Shown: positions 40,221-50,466, counted from the first letter of the stretch. The stretch: DNA of 64,000 nt from Noviherbaspirillum sedimenti (GCF_003590835.1 NZ_QYUQ01000002.1:2294001-2358000), one strand, 5' to 3'. The notes: generated from the sequence alone by a model not told the origin. Numbers and translations are program-made.

Positions 40221-41135
40221 TCAAACCTTCTTGCGCGACAACAGGTACATCCCGCACAAGACCAGCGCCGTGCCCGCCAGCTGGATCGACGTCACCGGCT
40301 CGCCCAGGATCAGCGCCGCCAGGAACAGGTTCGATACCGGCCCGACCATGCCGGCCTGGGAAGCGCTGGCCGCGCCGATCTTTTCCACCGCCAGCATGGT
40401 CAGGTAGACCGGCAGCACCGTGCAAAATACGGCATTGACCAGCGACAGGCCATACACCTCGACAGGCTGCACCAGCATGGCGGCCGGCCGCAGCAGGAAA
40501 AACTGCACGATACACGCCGCGCTGGAGACGCACATGGCATAGGCCACCAGGCGCAGGGTGCCGACCTTGCGCACCAGCTCCCCCGACAGCAGCAGGTACA
40601 GCGCATAGCTCATCGCGCTGGCCAGCACCAGGCTACCGCCCAGGGCGATATTGCCGCCGCCGGCGCGCACATCGTGCAGGAATACCAGCGCCGTGCCGCC
40701 ATAGGAAACCATCAAGGCCAGCCACTCCAGCCGCGCGACCTTCCTTTTCAGGAAGGCGAAGGAAATCAGCAGGACGAAGGATGGCGACAGGAACAGGATC
40801 AAGCGCTCGAGGCCGGCGCTGATGTATTGCAGACCAAGGAAATCGAGAAAGCTCGACAGGTAGTAGCCGATCAGCCCGAGCAGCACGATCTTGCCCCGTT
40901 CGACACGCGACAGCGGCGCTGCCGTGCCGGCCTGCCAGAGCGCGATGGCGGCAAAGAATGGCAGGGAAAACAGCATGCGGAAGGCGATCAGGGTAACCGC
41001 ATCGACGTGGTAACGGTAAATCAGTTTGGCGACGATCGCCTTGGCGGAGAAAAAGACCGCGCCCAGGACCGCGATCGCCAGGCCGGCCAGAAACGCGCGA
41101 CGCGCCGGCGCTTGAGAGGGAAAACTTGCAGACAT
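40221..41135 (-). CDS. EamA/DMT-family permease
   Basis: A 304-residue inner-membrane protein with about ten hydrophobic helices in two EamA repeats (GLAIAVLGAVFFSAKAIVAK near the start and SNLFLAALILGEPVTSIQLA in the second half). Members export amino acids or other small metabolites; the substrate is unknown. ATG 41135 (MSASFPSQAP) is chosen as the hydrophobic part begins soon after. It is divergent from yebC. Confidence 0.88.
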   Translation of the reverse strand: MSASFPSQAPARRAFLAGLAIAVLGAVFFSAKAIVAKLIYRYHVDAVTLIAFRMLFSLPFFAAIALWQAGTAAPLSRVERGKIVLLGLIGYYLSSFLDFLGLQYISAGLERLILFLSPSFVLLISFAFLKRKVARLEWLALMVSYGGTALVFLHDVRAGGGNIALGGSLVLASAMSYALYLLLSGELVRKVGTLRLVAYAMCVSSAACIVQFFLLRPAAMLVQPVEVYGLSLVNAVFCTVLPVYLTMLAVEKIGAASASQAGMVGPVSNLFLAALILGEPVTSIQLAGTALVLCGMYLLSRKKV

Positions 41136-41391
41136 GCACGGATTGTAGGCTTTCCGCAGCTTCCTTGCCACGCGCGCTTACTATCTGCCTACTGTCTGCC
41201 GGCCATCTGCCTGCCGTCGCCGCCAGTTCGCCCGGTGGGCATGGACCTTGCGCAGGGTCGCTTTGGGACGGTGCCGGTATGGTAAAATCCGCACTCATTT
41301 TGGTGTCTGCGGTCGCCCAGGCCGGATCGAAAAACCCCCGTTTTTCCCTTCACAAACAGATACTTGCAAACGCTTACGGGAAAGAGTCGTC

Positions 41392-42117
41392 ATGGCAGGA
41401 CATAGCAAATGGGCCAACATCAAGCATAAGAAGGCGGCAACCGACGCCAAGCGTGGCAAGATCTGGACCCGGCTGATCAAGGAAATCACGGTGGCCGCGC
41501 GCATGGGTGGCGGCGACATCAATGCCAACCCGCGCCTGCGCCTGGCGGTGGACAAGGCGGCCGACGCCAACATGCCCAAGGATAACGTCACTCGCGCCAT
41601 CCAGCGCGGCACCGGCGGCCTGGAAGGCGTCAACTACGAAGAAATCCGCTATGAAGGCTATGGCATCAACGGCGCCGCCATCATCGTCGATTGCCTGACC
41701 GACAACCGCGTGCGCACCGTGGCCGAAGTACGCCACGCCTTTTCCAAGTTCGGCGGCAACATGGGCACGGAAGGCTCGGTAGCTTTCCTGTTCAAGCATT
41801 GCGGCCAGTTCTTCTTTGCCCCCGGCACCAATGAAGACGCCCTGATGGAAGCGGCGCTCGAAGCCGGCGCCGAGGACGTCCTGACCGACGACGAAGGCGG
41901 CATCGAAGTGCTGTGCCCGCCGCACGATTTTTCCGCAGTCAAGGATGCACTGGAAAAGGCCGGCTTCAAGGCCGAGATGGCCGAAGTCACGATGAAACCG
42001 GCCACCGAAACCGGATTCACCGGCGAAGATGCCGAAAAAATGCAGAAACTGCTGGATGCGCTGGAAAACCTGGACGACGTCCAGGACGTCTATAGCAACG
42101 CCGTAATCGAGGAATAA
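41392..42117 (+). CDS. yebC: YebC/PmpR-family regulator
   Basis: A 241-residue protein of normal length that starts [20 protein letters not shown] and shows the three YebC domains, including [17 protein letters not shown] and [14 protein letters not shown]. The family was described as transcriptional regulators (TACO1/PmpR group); recent work links members to relief of ribosome stalling at polyproline. GGAAAGAG precedes the start. It is the first gene of a run ending with rng; purD follows after 4 nt. Confidence 0.95.
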   Translation: MAGHSKWANIKHKKAATDAKRGKIWTRLIKEITVAARMGGGDINANPRLRLAVDKAADANMPKDNVTRAIQRGTGGLEGVNYEEIRYEGYGINGAAIIVDCLTDNRVRTVAEVRHAFSKFGGNMGTEGSVAFLFKHCGQFFFAPGTNEDALMEAALEAGAEDVLTDDEGGIEVLCPPHDFSAVKDALEKAGFKAEMAEVTMKPATETGFTGEDAEKMQKLLDALENLDDVQDVYSNAVIEE

Positions 42118-42121
42118 GAAC

Positions 42122-43390
42122 ATGAAAGTACTGGTAGTTGGTTCCGGCGGCCGCGAACACGCGCTGGCCTGGAAAATCGCACAATCGCCGCGCATCCAGG
42201 TGGTCTATGTCGCGCCCGGCAATGGCGGCACCGAACTCGATTCGCGCCTGCAAAACGTGGCGATCACCGATCCGGCGTGGCTGGCGCAATTCGCCATCAA
42301 GGAAGGCATCGGCCTCACCCTGGTCGGCCCGGAAACCCCGCTGGCTGCCGGCATCGTCAACATCTTCCGCGACCTCGGCCTGAAAATCTTCGGCCCCACC
42401 AAAGAAGCCGCGCAACTGGAAAGCTCCAAGGATTTCGCCAAGTCCTTCATGCAGCGCCACGGCATTCCCACTGCGGAATACCAGACCTTCGCCGACGCTG
42501 CTGCCGCGCACGACTATGTCAATCGCAAGGGCGCGCCGATCGTCATCAAGGCCGACGGCCTGGCCGCCGGCAAGGGCGTCGTCGTGGCGATGAGCCTGGA
42601 CGAGGCGCATGCCGCCATCGATGCCATGCTGTCGGATAACAAGCTTGGCGACGCCGGTGCCCGCGTGGTGATCGAGGAATTCCTCGATGGCGAGGAAGCC
42701 AGCTTCATCGTCATGGTCGACGGCCACAACATCCTGCCGATGGCCACCAGCCAGGACCACAAGCGCCTGCTGGATGACGACCAGGGCCCCAATACCGGCG
42801 GCATGGGCGCCTATTCGCCGGCGCCGATCGTCACGCCCGCGCTGCACGCGCGGGTCATGCGCGAAATCATTCAGCCGACCGTGCAGGGCATGGCCCGCGA
42901 CGGCATCCCGTTTTCCGGCTTCCTGTATGCCGGCCTGATGATCGACAAGGATGGCAACCCCAAGACGCTGGAATTCAACTGCCGCATGGGCGACCCGGAA
43001 ACCCAGCCGATCATGGCGCGCCTGAAGACCGATTACCTCACCGTGCTCGAACACGCCGTCGCCGGCACGCTCGACCAGATCGAACTGGAATGGGACCGCC
43101 GCACCGCGCTGGGCGTGGTGATGGCCGCCGCCGGCTACCCGGAAGCGCCGCGCAAGGGCGACGCCATCCACGGCATCCCCGCCGAGACAAGCGATTGCGT
43201 GACTTTCCATGCCGGCACCACCAGCGCTGACGGCCACCTGGTGACATCGGGCGGCCGGGTATTGTGCGTGGTCGGCCTGGGCGACAGCGTCAAGATGGCG
43301 CAGCGCCAGGCTTACCAGACCGTGGAAAAAATCCAGTTCAGCGGCATGCAATACCGCCACGACATCGGCTGGCGCGCGATCAAGCGCTAG
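42122..43390 (+). CDS. purD: Phosphoribosylamine-glycine ligase (GAR synthetase)
   Basis: A 422-residue ATP-grasp enzyme for the second step of purine synthesis: phosphoribosylamine plus glycine plus ATP gives GAR. Seen: [18 protein letters not shown], the ATP-grasp [15 protein letters not shown], and [24 protein letters not shown] near the metal site. It is full length and cytoplasmic. It lies 4 nt after yebC and 2 nt before hemF, so it is in the same transcript. Confidence 0.97.
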   Translation: MKVLVVGSGGREHALAWKIAQSPRIQVVYVAPGNGGTELDSRLQNVAITDPAWLAQFAIKEGIGLTLVGPETPLAAGIVNIFRDLGLKIFGPTKEAAQLESSKDFAKSFMQRHGIPTAEYQTFADAAAAHDYVNRKGAPIVIKADGLAAGKGVVVAMSLDEAHAAIDAMLSDNKLGDAGARVVIEEFLDGEEASFIVMVDGHNILPMATSQDHKRLLDDDQGPNTGGMGAYSPAPIVTPALHARVMREIIQPTVQGMARDGIPFSGFLYAGLMIDKDGNPKTLEFNCRMGDPETQPIMARLKTDYLTVLEHAVAGTLDQIELEWDRRTALGVVMAAAGYPEAPRKGDAIHGIPAETSDCVTFHAGTTSADGHLVTSGGRVLCVVGLGDSVKMAQRQAYQTVEKIQFSGMQYRHDIGWRAIKR

Positions 43391-43392
43391 GC

Positions 43393-44319
43393 ATGACAGC
43401 AATAAGCATGACAGCGACCAACATGAACACCGCCCCCGTCAAAGCCTGGCTGCTCGAACTGCAGAGCCGTATCGTCGGCGGCCTGGAAGCCATCGACGGC
43501 AAGCCCTTCCTCACCGACAGTTGGGAGCGCGCCGAAGGCGGCGGCGGCATTTCGCGCATCATCGAGGAAGGCAATGTCTTCGAGCGCGGCGGCGTCGGCT
43601 TTTCCCATGTGATGGGCAAGAACCTGCCGCCGTCCGCAGCCGCCAACCGGCCGGAAATCGCCGGGCGCAATTGGGAAGCCATGGGCGTGTCGCTGGTGCT
43701 GCACCCGCGCAACCCGTATGCGCCGACGGTGCACATGAATGTGCGCTTCTTTATCGCCATCGCCGAAGGCCAGGAACCGGTATGGTGGTTCGGCGGCGGC
43801 ATGGATCTCACGCCCTATTACGGCTTCGAGGAAGATGCCCGCCACTTCCACCAGACCTGCAAGGATGCCCTGACGCCGTTTCGCGGCGACCTGCACCCGC
43901 GCTTCAAGCAATGGTGCGACGACTATTTCTTCCTCAAGCACCGCAATGAACCGCGTGGCGTCGGCGGCATTTTTTACGACGATTTCAATGCCCTCGGCTT
44001 CGAACAAAGCTTCGCCATGACGCAAAGCGTCGGCGACGCTTTCTTGACGGCGTACGTCCCCATCCTCAGCCGTCGCAAGGACACCCCCTACGGCGAGCGC
44101 GAGCGCGATTTCCAGGCGTACCGGCGCGGCCGCTATGTCGAATTCAACCTGGTGTTCGACCGCGGCACCCATTTCGGCCTGCAATCGGGCGGCCGCACCG
44201 AATCGATCCTGATGTCGCTGCCGCCCGTTGTGAAGTGGCGCTACAACTGGAGCCCGGCTGCCGGCAGCGCCGAAGCGCAACTGTATTCCAATTTCCTGAT
44301 CCACCGCGAGTGGGTCTGA
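43393..44319 (+). CDS. hemF: Oxygen-dependent coproporphyrinogen III oxidase
   Basis: A 308-residue HemF, the aerobic counterpart of hemN at 2516: it uses O2 to turn coproporphyrinogen III into protoporphyrinogen IX. Seen: the conserved [57 protein letters not shown] and [13 protein letters not shown]. The start could be ATG 43393 or either of two following ATGs (43408, 43423). Carrying both hemF and hemN suits a facultative lifestyle. Confidence 0.97.
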   Translation: MTAISMTATNMNTAPVKAWLLELQSRIVGGLEAIDGKPFLTDSWERAEGGGGISRIIEEGNVFERGGVGFSHVMGKNLPPSAAANRPEIAGRNWEAMGVSLVLHPRNPYAPTVHMNVRFFIAIAEGQEPVWWFGGGMDLTPYYGFEEDARHFHQTCKDALTPFRGDLHPRFKQWCDDYFFLKHRNEPRGVGGIFYDDFNALGFEQSFAMTQSVGDAFLTAYVPILSRRKDTPYGERERDFQAYRRGRYVEFNLVFDRGTHFGLQSGGRTESILMSLPPVVKWRYNWSPAAGSAEAQLYSNFLIHREWV

Positions 44320-44359
44320 AGCACCTGCTGCCTTTAGGCAATAACAAGCAATAAGCGCT

Positions 44360-44385
44360 TGCCGGCGGTGCCGTCGCCGCCGGCA
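44360..44385 (+). terminator. Strong hairpin between hemF and rsfS
   Basis: TGCCGGCGG (44360-44368) pairs perfectly with CCGCCGGCA (44377-44385) around an 8-nt loop. There is no T-run, so it may only attenuate or process the message. Confidence 0.5.
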
Positions 44386-44434
44386 GTGTTAAACTACGCC
44401 TAACAACATCATCTCTACCGGAACCAAGCCCCGC

Positions 44435-45178
44435 ATGGATATCAAAAAACTACAAGCCCTCGTCGTTGACGCCCTCTCAGACGTCAAGGCCCAAGACATC
44501 CGTGTCTACGACACCACCAAGCTGACCAGCCTGTTCGACCGCGTGGCGATTGCCTCCGGCACCTCCAACCGGCAAACCAAGGCGCTGGCCGCCTCGGTAC
44601 GCGACAAGGTCAAGGCAAACGGCGGCACGCTCGTCAGCATGGAAGGCGAGGACACCGGTGAATGGGTGCTGGTCGACCTGGGCGACATGATCGTGCACAT
44701 CATGCAACCGGCCATCCGCGACTATTACCGCCTGGAAGAAATCTGGGGCGTGACGGAAGTCAAGATGGGCGCCGCCAAGCGCGTCTCGCAACGCACCGCC
44801 TCTGAGCCGGACGAAGAGGAAGCGCCCGCCAAGAAGCGCGGCCGCCATCTGACGACCAGCCAGCCCGAGATCGACGTCGCAGAAGCGCCGAAAAAGGCCC
44901 CGGCACGCAAGACCGCCACCGGCGCTGCCAAAACGGCAACGAAGACTGCGACGAAGACGGCGACGAAAACAGCAGCGAAAACAGCCAGCAAGACTGCGGC
45001 GAAGTCCCCCCGGACCGCCACCAAAACCACTGCGAGCAAAACCGCCGCAACGAAGACCGCCGCGCCGCGCAAGACGGCAGCCAAAACTGCCGGCAAATCT
45101 GCAGCCGACAACGTCGTCAAGGTGAAGGTCGCCACCCGCAAGGCACCGCCGAAGAAGTCACCGGCAAAAAAAGCCTGA
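44435..45178 (+). CDS. rsfS: Ribosome silencing factor RsfS with a histone-H1-like C-terminal extension
   Basis: Residues 1-115 are a standard RsfS/YbeB domain (MDIKKLQALVVDALSDVKAQ, IASGTSNRQTKALA, GEWVLVDLGDMIVHIMQP, DYYRLEEIW), which binds L14 and blocks subunit joining in starved cells. The remaining 130 residues are a low-complexity Lys/Ala/Thr/Pro tail with KTATKTATKTA-type repeats, like histone H1 or AlgP tails, which bind nucleic acids. The usual length is about 115-130, so the protein is doubled. The tail could add rRNA or DNA binding; that is inference. It is followed 19 nt later by rlmH. Confidence 0.93.
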   Translation: MDIKKLQALVVDALSDVKAQDIRVYDTTKLTSLFDRVAIASGTSNRQTKALAASVRDKVKANGGTLVSMEGEDTGEWVLVDLGDMIVHIMQPAIRDYYRLEEIWGVTEVKMGAAKRVSQRTASEPDEEEAPAKKRGRHLTTSQPEIDVAEAPKKAPARKTATGAAKTATKTATKTATKTAAKTASKTAAKSPRTATKTTASKTAATKTAAPRKTAAKTAGKSAADNVVKVKVATRKAPPKKSPAKKA

Positions 45179-45197
45179 TAAGCGATAAGCGCCAGGC

Positions 45198-45668
45198 ATG
45201 CAGTTGATCATCGCCGCGGTCGGCCACAAGATGCCGGTCTGGATCGAAACCGGCTTTGCCGAATATGCCAAGCGCATGCCGCCTGAATGCCGCCTGCTCC
45301 TCAAGGAAATCAAGCCGGCCGACCGTGCCGGCGGCAGGACCGCCGAGACTGTCATGGCGCAGGAACGCACCCGCATCGAGGCGGCCATCCCGAAAGGCGC
45401 GCGCATCATCGCGCTGGATGAGCGCGGCAAGGACATTACTACTGTACAACTTTCCAAATATCTGACAGAGTGGCAACAAGATGGCCGGGATGTTACATTC
45501 GTCGTCGGCGGCGCGGACGGCCTGGATGCGCAATTCAAGGCTGGCGCCGATCTGCTGGTACGCATTTCCAGCCTGACCCTGCCGCATGGCATGGTGCGGG
45601 TACTCCTGGCAGAACAGCTTTACCGCGCGTGGTCGATCACGCAAAATCACCCCTATCACCGGGTATAG
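45198..45668 (+). CDS. rlmH: 23S rRNA pseudouridine-1915 N3-methyltransferase
   Basis: A 156-residue SPOUT methyltransferase of normal size that methylates pseudouridine 1915 in helix 69 on assembled 70S ribosomes. Seen: the deep-knot [12 protein letters not shown] and the C-terminal [18 protein letters not shown]. The conserved neighbourhood rsfS-rlmH supports the call. The GGCADG region binds AdoMet. Confidence 0.96.
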   Translation: MQLIIAAVGHKMPVWIETGFAEYAKRMPPECRLLLKEIKPADRAGGRTAETVMAQERTRIEAAIPKGARIIALDERGKDITTVQLSKYLTEWQQDGRDVTFVVGGADGLDAQFKAGADLLVRISSLTLPHGMVRVLLAEQLYRAWSITQNHPYHRV

Positions 45669-45712
45669 TCAAACCAACTGGCACGTAAAAAAGACATTTG
45701 ACCAAGCAGGGC

Positions 45713-46348
45713 ATGAAACAAAGCGACCAGAAAATCTACCTCGCCTCCAAGAGCGCCCGCAGACGCGAGCTACTGCGCCAGATCGGGGTGGAATTCGAAT
45801 TATTGCTGCTGCGCGACCAGACGCCGCGCGGGCCGGAAGTCAGCGAAGAAGTCCTGCCGGATGAAGCCGCCGATGCCTATGTCGCCCGCGTGACGCTGGA
45901 AAAGGCCGAGTGCGCGCACCACACCATGCTCTGGCGCAAATTGCCAATTCGCCCGGTGCTGGCGGCCGACACCACGGTGGTGGTCGATGGCCGCATTCTC
46001 GGCAAGCCGGCCGGCTACGCCGAAGCGGCCGAGATGCTGCGCCTGCTCTCGGGGCGTACCCATGAGGTCCTGACCAGCATCGCCGTGCGTCATCACGACG
46101 ACACCTGGCAAGTCACGCAACGCTCGGCCGTGCGTTTCACCGCCCTGAATGAAACTGCGATCCATGCCTATTGCATGAGCACCGAGCCCTACGACAAGGC
46201 CGGCGGCTACGGCATCCAGGGCATGGCGGCAGTTTTCATCGAGGAAATCGCGGGCAGCCATTCCGGCATCATGGGCTTGCCCCTGTTCGAAACGACCCAG
46301 TTGCTGCGCCAGGCTGGCGTGCGCATTCTTGGCGTCAATAGCCACTGA
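45713..46348 (+). CDS. maf: Maf-family nucleoside triphosphate pyrophosphatase
   Basis: About 211 residues of the Maf/YhdE family, which hydrolyse dTTP/UTP and modified nucleotides to monophosphates. Seen: IYLASKSARRRELLRQIG, VLAADTTVVVDGRILGKP and YDKAGGYGIQGMAAVFIEEI. ATG 45713 is used; a TTG at 45698 is an alternative start with a purine-rich leader. It lies between rlmH and rng in the conserved order. Confidence 0.94.
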   Translation: MKQSDQKIYLASKSARRRELLRQIGVEFELLLLRDQTPRGPEVSEEVLPDEAADAYVARVTLEKAECAHHTMLWRKLPIRPVLAADTTVVVDGRILGKPAGYAEAAEMLRLLSGRTHEVLTSIAVRHHDDTWQVTQRSAVRFTALNETAIHAYCMSTEPYDKAGGYGIQGMAAVFIEEIAGSHSGIMGLPLFETTQLLRQAGVRILGVNSH

Positions 46349-46367
46349 GCGGCCACTGAACCTTTCC

Positions 46368-47828
46368 ATGAGCGAAGACCTTCTCGTCAACATCACCCCG
46401 CAGGAAACCCGGGTCGCGCTGATCCTGCAAGGCAGCGTGCAGGAATTGCACATCGAGCGCACCCTGTCGCGCGGCATGGCTGGCAATATCTACCTCGGCA
46501 AGGTGGTGCGCGTCTTGCCCGGTATGCAATCGGCCTTCATCGACATCGGCCTGGAACGCGCCGCCTTCCTGCACGTGGCCGATATCTGGGAAGCCCGCTC
46601 GCGCGAAGGCAGCGGCACCCTCACGCCCATCGAAAAATTGCTATTCGACGGCCAGGCGCTGATGGTGCAGGTGGTCAAGGACCCGATCGGCACCAAGGGC
46701 GCGCGCCTGTCCACGCAAATCTCGATCGCCGGGCGCATGCTGGTCTACCTGCCGCAGGATCCGCACATCGGCATCTCCCAGCGCATCGAAAACGAAGCCG
46801 GACGCGAGCTGCTCAAGCAACGCGTGCAGCGCCTGCTGCCGCCCGAAGAAAAAGGCGGATTCATCATCCGCACCATGGCCGAGGACGCCTCCGAAGCCGA
46901 CCTGCAGATGGATGTCGATTACCTGCGCAAGACCTGGTCCAACCTCAGCGCCCGCGCCAAGACGCAGCCGGCGCCGACGCTGCTGTACCAGGACCTGAAC
47001 CTGGCGCAACGGGTGCTGCGCGACTTCGTCAACGACGACACCTCCAGCATCCAGGTCGATTCGCGCGAAAACTTCCTGATGCTGCAGCAGTTCGCCGGCA
47101 CCTACACGCCCTCGGTACTGCCGCGCCTGATGCACTATACCGGCGAGCGCCCGGTATTCGAACTGTACGGCGTGGAAGAAGAAATCCAGCGGGCGCTGGG
47201 GCGCCGGGTCGACCTGAAATCCGGCGGCTACCTGATCGTCGACCAGACCGAAGCGATGACCACCATCGACGTCAACACCGGCAGCTACGTCACCGGCCGC
47301 AACTTCGACGACACCATCTTCAAGACCAACCTGGAAGCGGCGCACGCCATCGCCCGCCAGCTCAGGCTGCGAAACCTCGGCGGCATCATCATCCTCGATT
47401 TCATCGACATGGAAAACGCCGAGCACAAGACCGCCGTGCTGGCCGAACTGCACAAGGCGCTGGCGCGCGACCGCACCAAGATTTCCGTCTCGGGTTTCTC
47501 CGCCCTGGGCCTGGTGGAAATGACCAGGAAGCGCACCCGCGAATCGCTCGCGCATATCCTGTGCGAACCCTGCCCGGCCTGCGCCGGCAAGGGCCAAGTC
47601 AAGACCCCCCGCACCATCTGCTATGAAATCCTGCGCGAACTGCTGCGCGAAGCGCGCCAGTTCAACCCGCGCGAATTCCGCATCCTCGCCTCACAAGTAG
47701 TGGTGGACATGTTCCTCGAAGAAGAATCGCAGCACATGGCGATGCTGGGCGACTTCATCGGCAAGCCAATCTCGCTGCAGGTCGAGTCGCAGTTCCACCA
47801 GGAACAGTACGACATCATCCTAATGTAA
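46368..47828 (+). CDS. rng: Ribonuclease G
   Basis: A 486-residue RNase G: an S1-containing N-terminal domain (GNIYLGKVVRVLPGMQSAF), the RNase E/G catalytic region (DVNTGSYVTGRNFDDTIFKT with the Mg-binding Asp), and the Zn-link CEPCPACAGKGQV. It processes the 16S rRNA 5' end and degrades certain mRNAs. It lacks the long RNase E scaffold tail. ATG 46368 (MSEDLLVNIT) is chosen. It is the last gene of the yebC run and convergent with the DUF3460 gene. Confidence 0.96.
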   Translation: MSEDLLVNITPQETRVALILQGSVQELHIERTLSRGMAGNIYLGKVVRVLPGMQSAFIDIGLERAAFLHVADIWEARSREGSGTLTPIEKLLFDGQALMVQVVKDPIGTKGARLSTQISIAGRMLVYLPQDPHIGISQRIENEAGRELLKQRVQRLLPPEEKGGFIIRTMAEDASEADLQMDVDYLRKTWSNLSARAKTQPAPTLLYQDLNLAQRVLRDFVNDDTSSIQVDSRENFLMLQQFAGTYTPSVLPRLMHYTGERPVFELYGVEEEIQRALGRRVDLKSGGYLIVDQTEAMTTIDVNTGSYVTGRNFDDTIFKTNLEAAHAIARQLRLRNLGGIIILDFIDMENAEHKTAVLAELHKALARDRTKISVSGFSALGLVEMTRKRTRESLAHILCEPCPACAGKGQVKTPRTICYEILRELLREARQFNPREFRILASQVVVDMFLEEESQHMAMLGDFIGKPISLQVESQFHQEQYDIILM

Positions 47829-47839
47829 ACATTCAACCT

Positions 47840-48040
47840 TTAATCATACTCGTAAGGTTTCATCTTTACATCAGACATTCGTTCACGCGCCATTTCGTCC
47901 AGATCGAGCGGTGGCTTGTCCCACCAGAGTGCGCGTGCTTCACGCTGTTTTTTCTCGGTATCTGGATGTTGCCGCTTGAATTGCTTGATGAATTGCGTAA
48001 ACTCGGATTCGTAGGGCGTAGAAAATTGAGTGTATTTCAT
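47840..48040 (-). CDS. DUF3460 family small protein
   Basis: A 66-residue protein matching a Burkholderiales-specific family: YTQFSTPYESEFTQFIKQFK, HPDTEKKQREARALWWDK and PLDLDEMARER. I chose the ATG at 48040, where family similarity starts, over an upstream ATG at 48100. The function is unknown. It is soluble, charged and helical. It follows the hsp20 gene by 56 nt on the same strand. Confidence 0.8.
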   Translation of the reverse strand: MKYTQFSTPYESEFTQFIKQFKRQHPDTEKKQREARALWWDKPPLDLDEMARERMSDVKMKPYEYD

Positions 48041-48096
48041 GATGATCAAAAAAGATTCGTGTTCAAGCTTGATTTCAATAGTCGGCAAAGAACAAA

Positions 48097-48609
48097 TCAT
48101 GCATCCGTAACCTCGACCCTCACCTTACGAGGCTTGTCTACCTGCACTTTCGGCAGTTCCACCCGCAATACACCGTTTTTGTAAATAGCCTTGGCCTGAT
48201 CGGACAATACGGCTGTCGGCAACGGCACCACCCGACGGAAGTCGCCGTAAGCGCATTGCAGGATGCGATAGCGCCCTTCCGTATCCTCGCGCTCGAAACG
48301 TTTCTCGCCGCGCACGACAAGCGCATCGCCCTGCACCTGCACATCCAGTTCGTTTTTGTCCATGCCTGGCACTTCCACCCGGACAATCACCCGCTGGTCA
48401 TCTTCAAACACATCGCCACCCAGCATGGACCAGCCAATCGACGGCAAGTAAAACGCATCATCGACATCGCTTCTTGTCGGCAGATTGGTATGTTGACCGG
48501 GCCGGAATCCGGTGAGTGCGCTGGAAGCTGATTGACGCAAATGTTGCCAGCCCTCAGCAACCGAATCCAGCCACGAAGACAAGCCCTGTTTGATCTCATC
48601 GAGTTTCAT
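48097..48609 (-). CDS. Hsp20/alpha-crystallin family small heat-shock protein
   Basis: About 170 residues with the alpha-crystallin domain in the C-terminal half: VIVRVEVPGMDKNELDVQVQ, LVVRGEKRFE, YGDFRRVVPLP and KNGVLRVELPKV, the conserved A-x-x-x-n-GVL-type end. The N-terminal about 60 residues are variable and aromatic-poor. Such proteins hold unfolded proteins in oligomers. Two adjacent ATGs (48612 and 48609) are possible. No ROSE-type thermometer was searched for in detail. Confidence 0.9.
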   Translation of the reverse strand: MKLDEIKQGLSSWLDSVAEGWQHLRQSASSALTGFRPGQHTNLPTRSDVDDAFYLPSIGWSMLGGDVFEDDQRVIVRVEVPGMDKNELDVQVQGDALVVRGEKRFEREDTEGRYRILQCAYGDFRRVVPLPTAVLSDQAKAIYKNGVLRVELPKVQVDKPRKVRVEVTDA

Positions 48610-48693
48610 CATTTATCCAGTTGAACAGAACAAACCTTAGATTTTTATAAAAAAAATATGTTCCGTTTATACCGAATCCGCCTCCGATCTGCC

Positions 48694-50418
48694 CTACGAA
48701 AACTGCAGCTGGTACAGCTTGGCGTAAATGCCGTTCTTTTCCAGCAGCGCCGCATGGGTGCCGGTCTCTGCGATGCGGCCGCCGTCCAGCACCACGATGC
48801 GGTCGGCGCGCTCGATGGTCGACAGCCGGTGCGCAATCACCAGCGTGGTGCGGCCGTGCATCAATTCATCCAGCGCCGCCTGCACGGCGCGCTCGGACTC
48901 GGTATCCAGCGCCGACGTCGCCTCGTCGAGGATCAGGATCGGCGCATCCTTGTAGATTGCCCGCGCGATCGCCAGGCGCTGACGCTGGCCGCCGGACAGG
49001 CGCATGCCGTTGTTGCCAACCGAAGTCTCCAGTCCCTGCGGCAGGTTGGCGATCACATCCTCCAGGTGCGCCGCCCGCACCGCCGCCGCGATGCGGGCAC
49101 GGTCCGGCTGCACGTCGCCATAGGCAATGTTGGCAGCGACCGTATCGTCAAACAGCACCACGTTCTGGCTGACCATGGCGATCTGCGCGCGCAGGCTCTC
49201 CAGGGCGAGTTGTCCGACCGCTTCGCCGTCGAGACGGATTTCGCCGGCAGTCGGCGTATAAAAATCCGGCACCAGGTTCACCAGGGTCGATTTGCCGCCG
49301 CCGGAAGTGCCGACAAAGGCCACGGTTTCGCCCGGCTGGATCGATAAATTCACCCCTGTCAACGCCGCGCGCTCCTGTCCCGGATAGGCAAAACCGACAT
49401 CGATGAAGTCCAGCCGGCCGGCGGCGCGTCCTGGCAGGGCCTTGCCACCGGTGCGCTCCGGCGCCGCGTCGATCAGGCCGAAGACGTTTTCCGCTGCCGC
49501 CAGCCCGCGCTGTAGCGGCCCGTTGATTTCGGCCAGGTGTTTCAAAGGCGTCAACAGCATCAGCATGGCCGTGATGAAGGAGGCGAAGCCGCCCACCGTG
49601 GCCTGGCCCTCGCCTGCCTGCAGCAGCGCGATCACGATCACCACCGACACCGCGCAAGCCGTCATCACCTGCGTGACAGGCACGGTGGCCGCGAAGGTGC
49701 TGGCCATGCGCATGGCAAAGCCGCGCAGCTTGTCGGCGCGCCGCTCGAAGCGCGTCTTTTCATAGTGCTGGCCGCCGAAGATCTTGATCACCTGGACCGC
49801 GCGGGTGGTTTCCTCGATCACCTGGGTCAGCTCGGCATTGATTTCCAGGAAGGTCGTGGTCAGCCGGCGATAGCGCTTGCCGGTCAGGCGCACCACGCCG
49901 GCAATCAGCGGGATCAGTACCAGGGTCACCAGGGTCAGGCGCCAGTTCAGCCAGAACAGGTAGCTCAGCAAGCCAACCACGGTCAGGCTGTCGCGGATCA
50001 TCGCCGTCAAGACATTCTTGAGCATATCGACGATCTGCTGCACCTCGAACATCATCGAATTGATCACTTGTCCGACCGAACTCCTGGCGTAATAGCCGAG
50101 CGGCACATCCAGCAACCGTCCGAACATCGCCTCGCGCAGGCGATTCTGCAGCCGGGTCGAAACCCACGAGATCATGTAGGTCGTGAGGAAGGTAGACACC
50201 CCGCGCAACAGGAAAATGCCGACCACGAAGGCCGGCACCGCCCAGAGCGAAAAACTCGGCTTGCCGGAGAACCCTTTGTCGAGCAGGAGCTTCATCATCG
50301 CCGCCAGCGCCGGCTCGGTAGTCGCGGTCAGGGCCATGCCCAGCAAGGCCAGCGCCAGGCGTCCCTTGTAGGGCGCCAGCATGCCGACCAGGCGTTTCAA
50401 ATGCTCAGGAAATGTCAT
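48694..50418 (-). CDS. msbA: Lipid A export ABC transporter (permease plus ATPase)
   Basis: A 574-residue half-transporter: six membrane helices (residues about 15-290), then the ATPase with Walker A GTSGGGKST (370-378), signature LSGGQ (474-478) and Walker B LILDEATSALD. It forms a homodimer that flips lipid A-core across the inner membrane. It is of MsbA length and type. Position next to a glycosyltransferase and opposite an LPS cluster supports the call over a drug exporter. Confidence 0.9.
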   Translation of the reverse strand: MTFPEHLKRLVGMLAPYKGRLALALLGMALTATTEPALAAMMKLLLDKGFSGKPSFSLWAVPAFVVGIFLLRGVSTFLTTYMISWVSTRLQNRLREAMFGRLLDVPLGYYARSSVGQVINSMMFEVQQIVDMLKNVLTAMIRDSLTVVGLLSYLFWLNWRLTLVTLVLIPLIAGVVRLTGKRYRRLTTTFLEINAELTQVIEETTRAVQVIKIFGGQHYEKTRFERRADKLRGFAMRMASTFAATVPVTQVMTACAVSVVIVIALLQAGEGQATVGGFASFITAMLMLLTPLKHLAEINGPLQRGLAAAENVFGLIDAAPERTGGKALPGRAAGRLDFIDVGFAYPGQERAALTGVNLSIQPGETVAFVGTSGGGKSTLVNLVPDFYTPTAGEIRLDGEAVGQLALESLRAQIAMVSQNVVLFDDTVAANIAYGDVQPDRARIAAAVRAAHLEDVIANLPQGLETSVGNNGMRLSGGQRQRLAIARAIYKDAPILILDEATSALDTESERAVQAALDELMHGRTTLVIAHRLSTIERADRIVVLDGGRIAETGTHAALLEKNGIYAKLYQLQFS

Positions 50419-50466
50419 TGCCCTCTATGTCCGTTATTCGTCCGTTATGCGACTGTTATGCGTCCG

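Noticed and set aside
44930-45080. Tandem nucleotide repeats in the rsfS tail as a CRISPR-like array
   Set aside because: They are coding-level KTA repeats in frame, without spacers of constant length. No CRISPR array was seen anywhere in the window.
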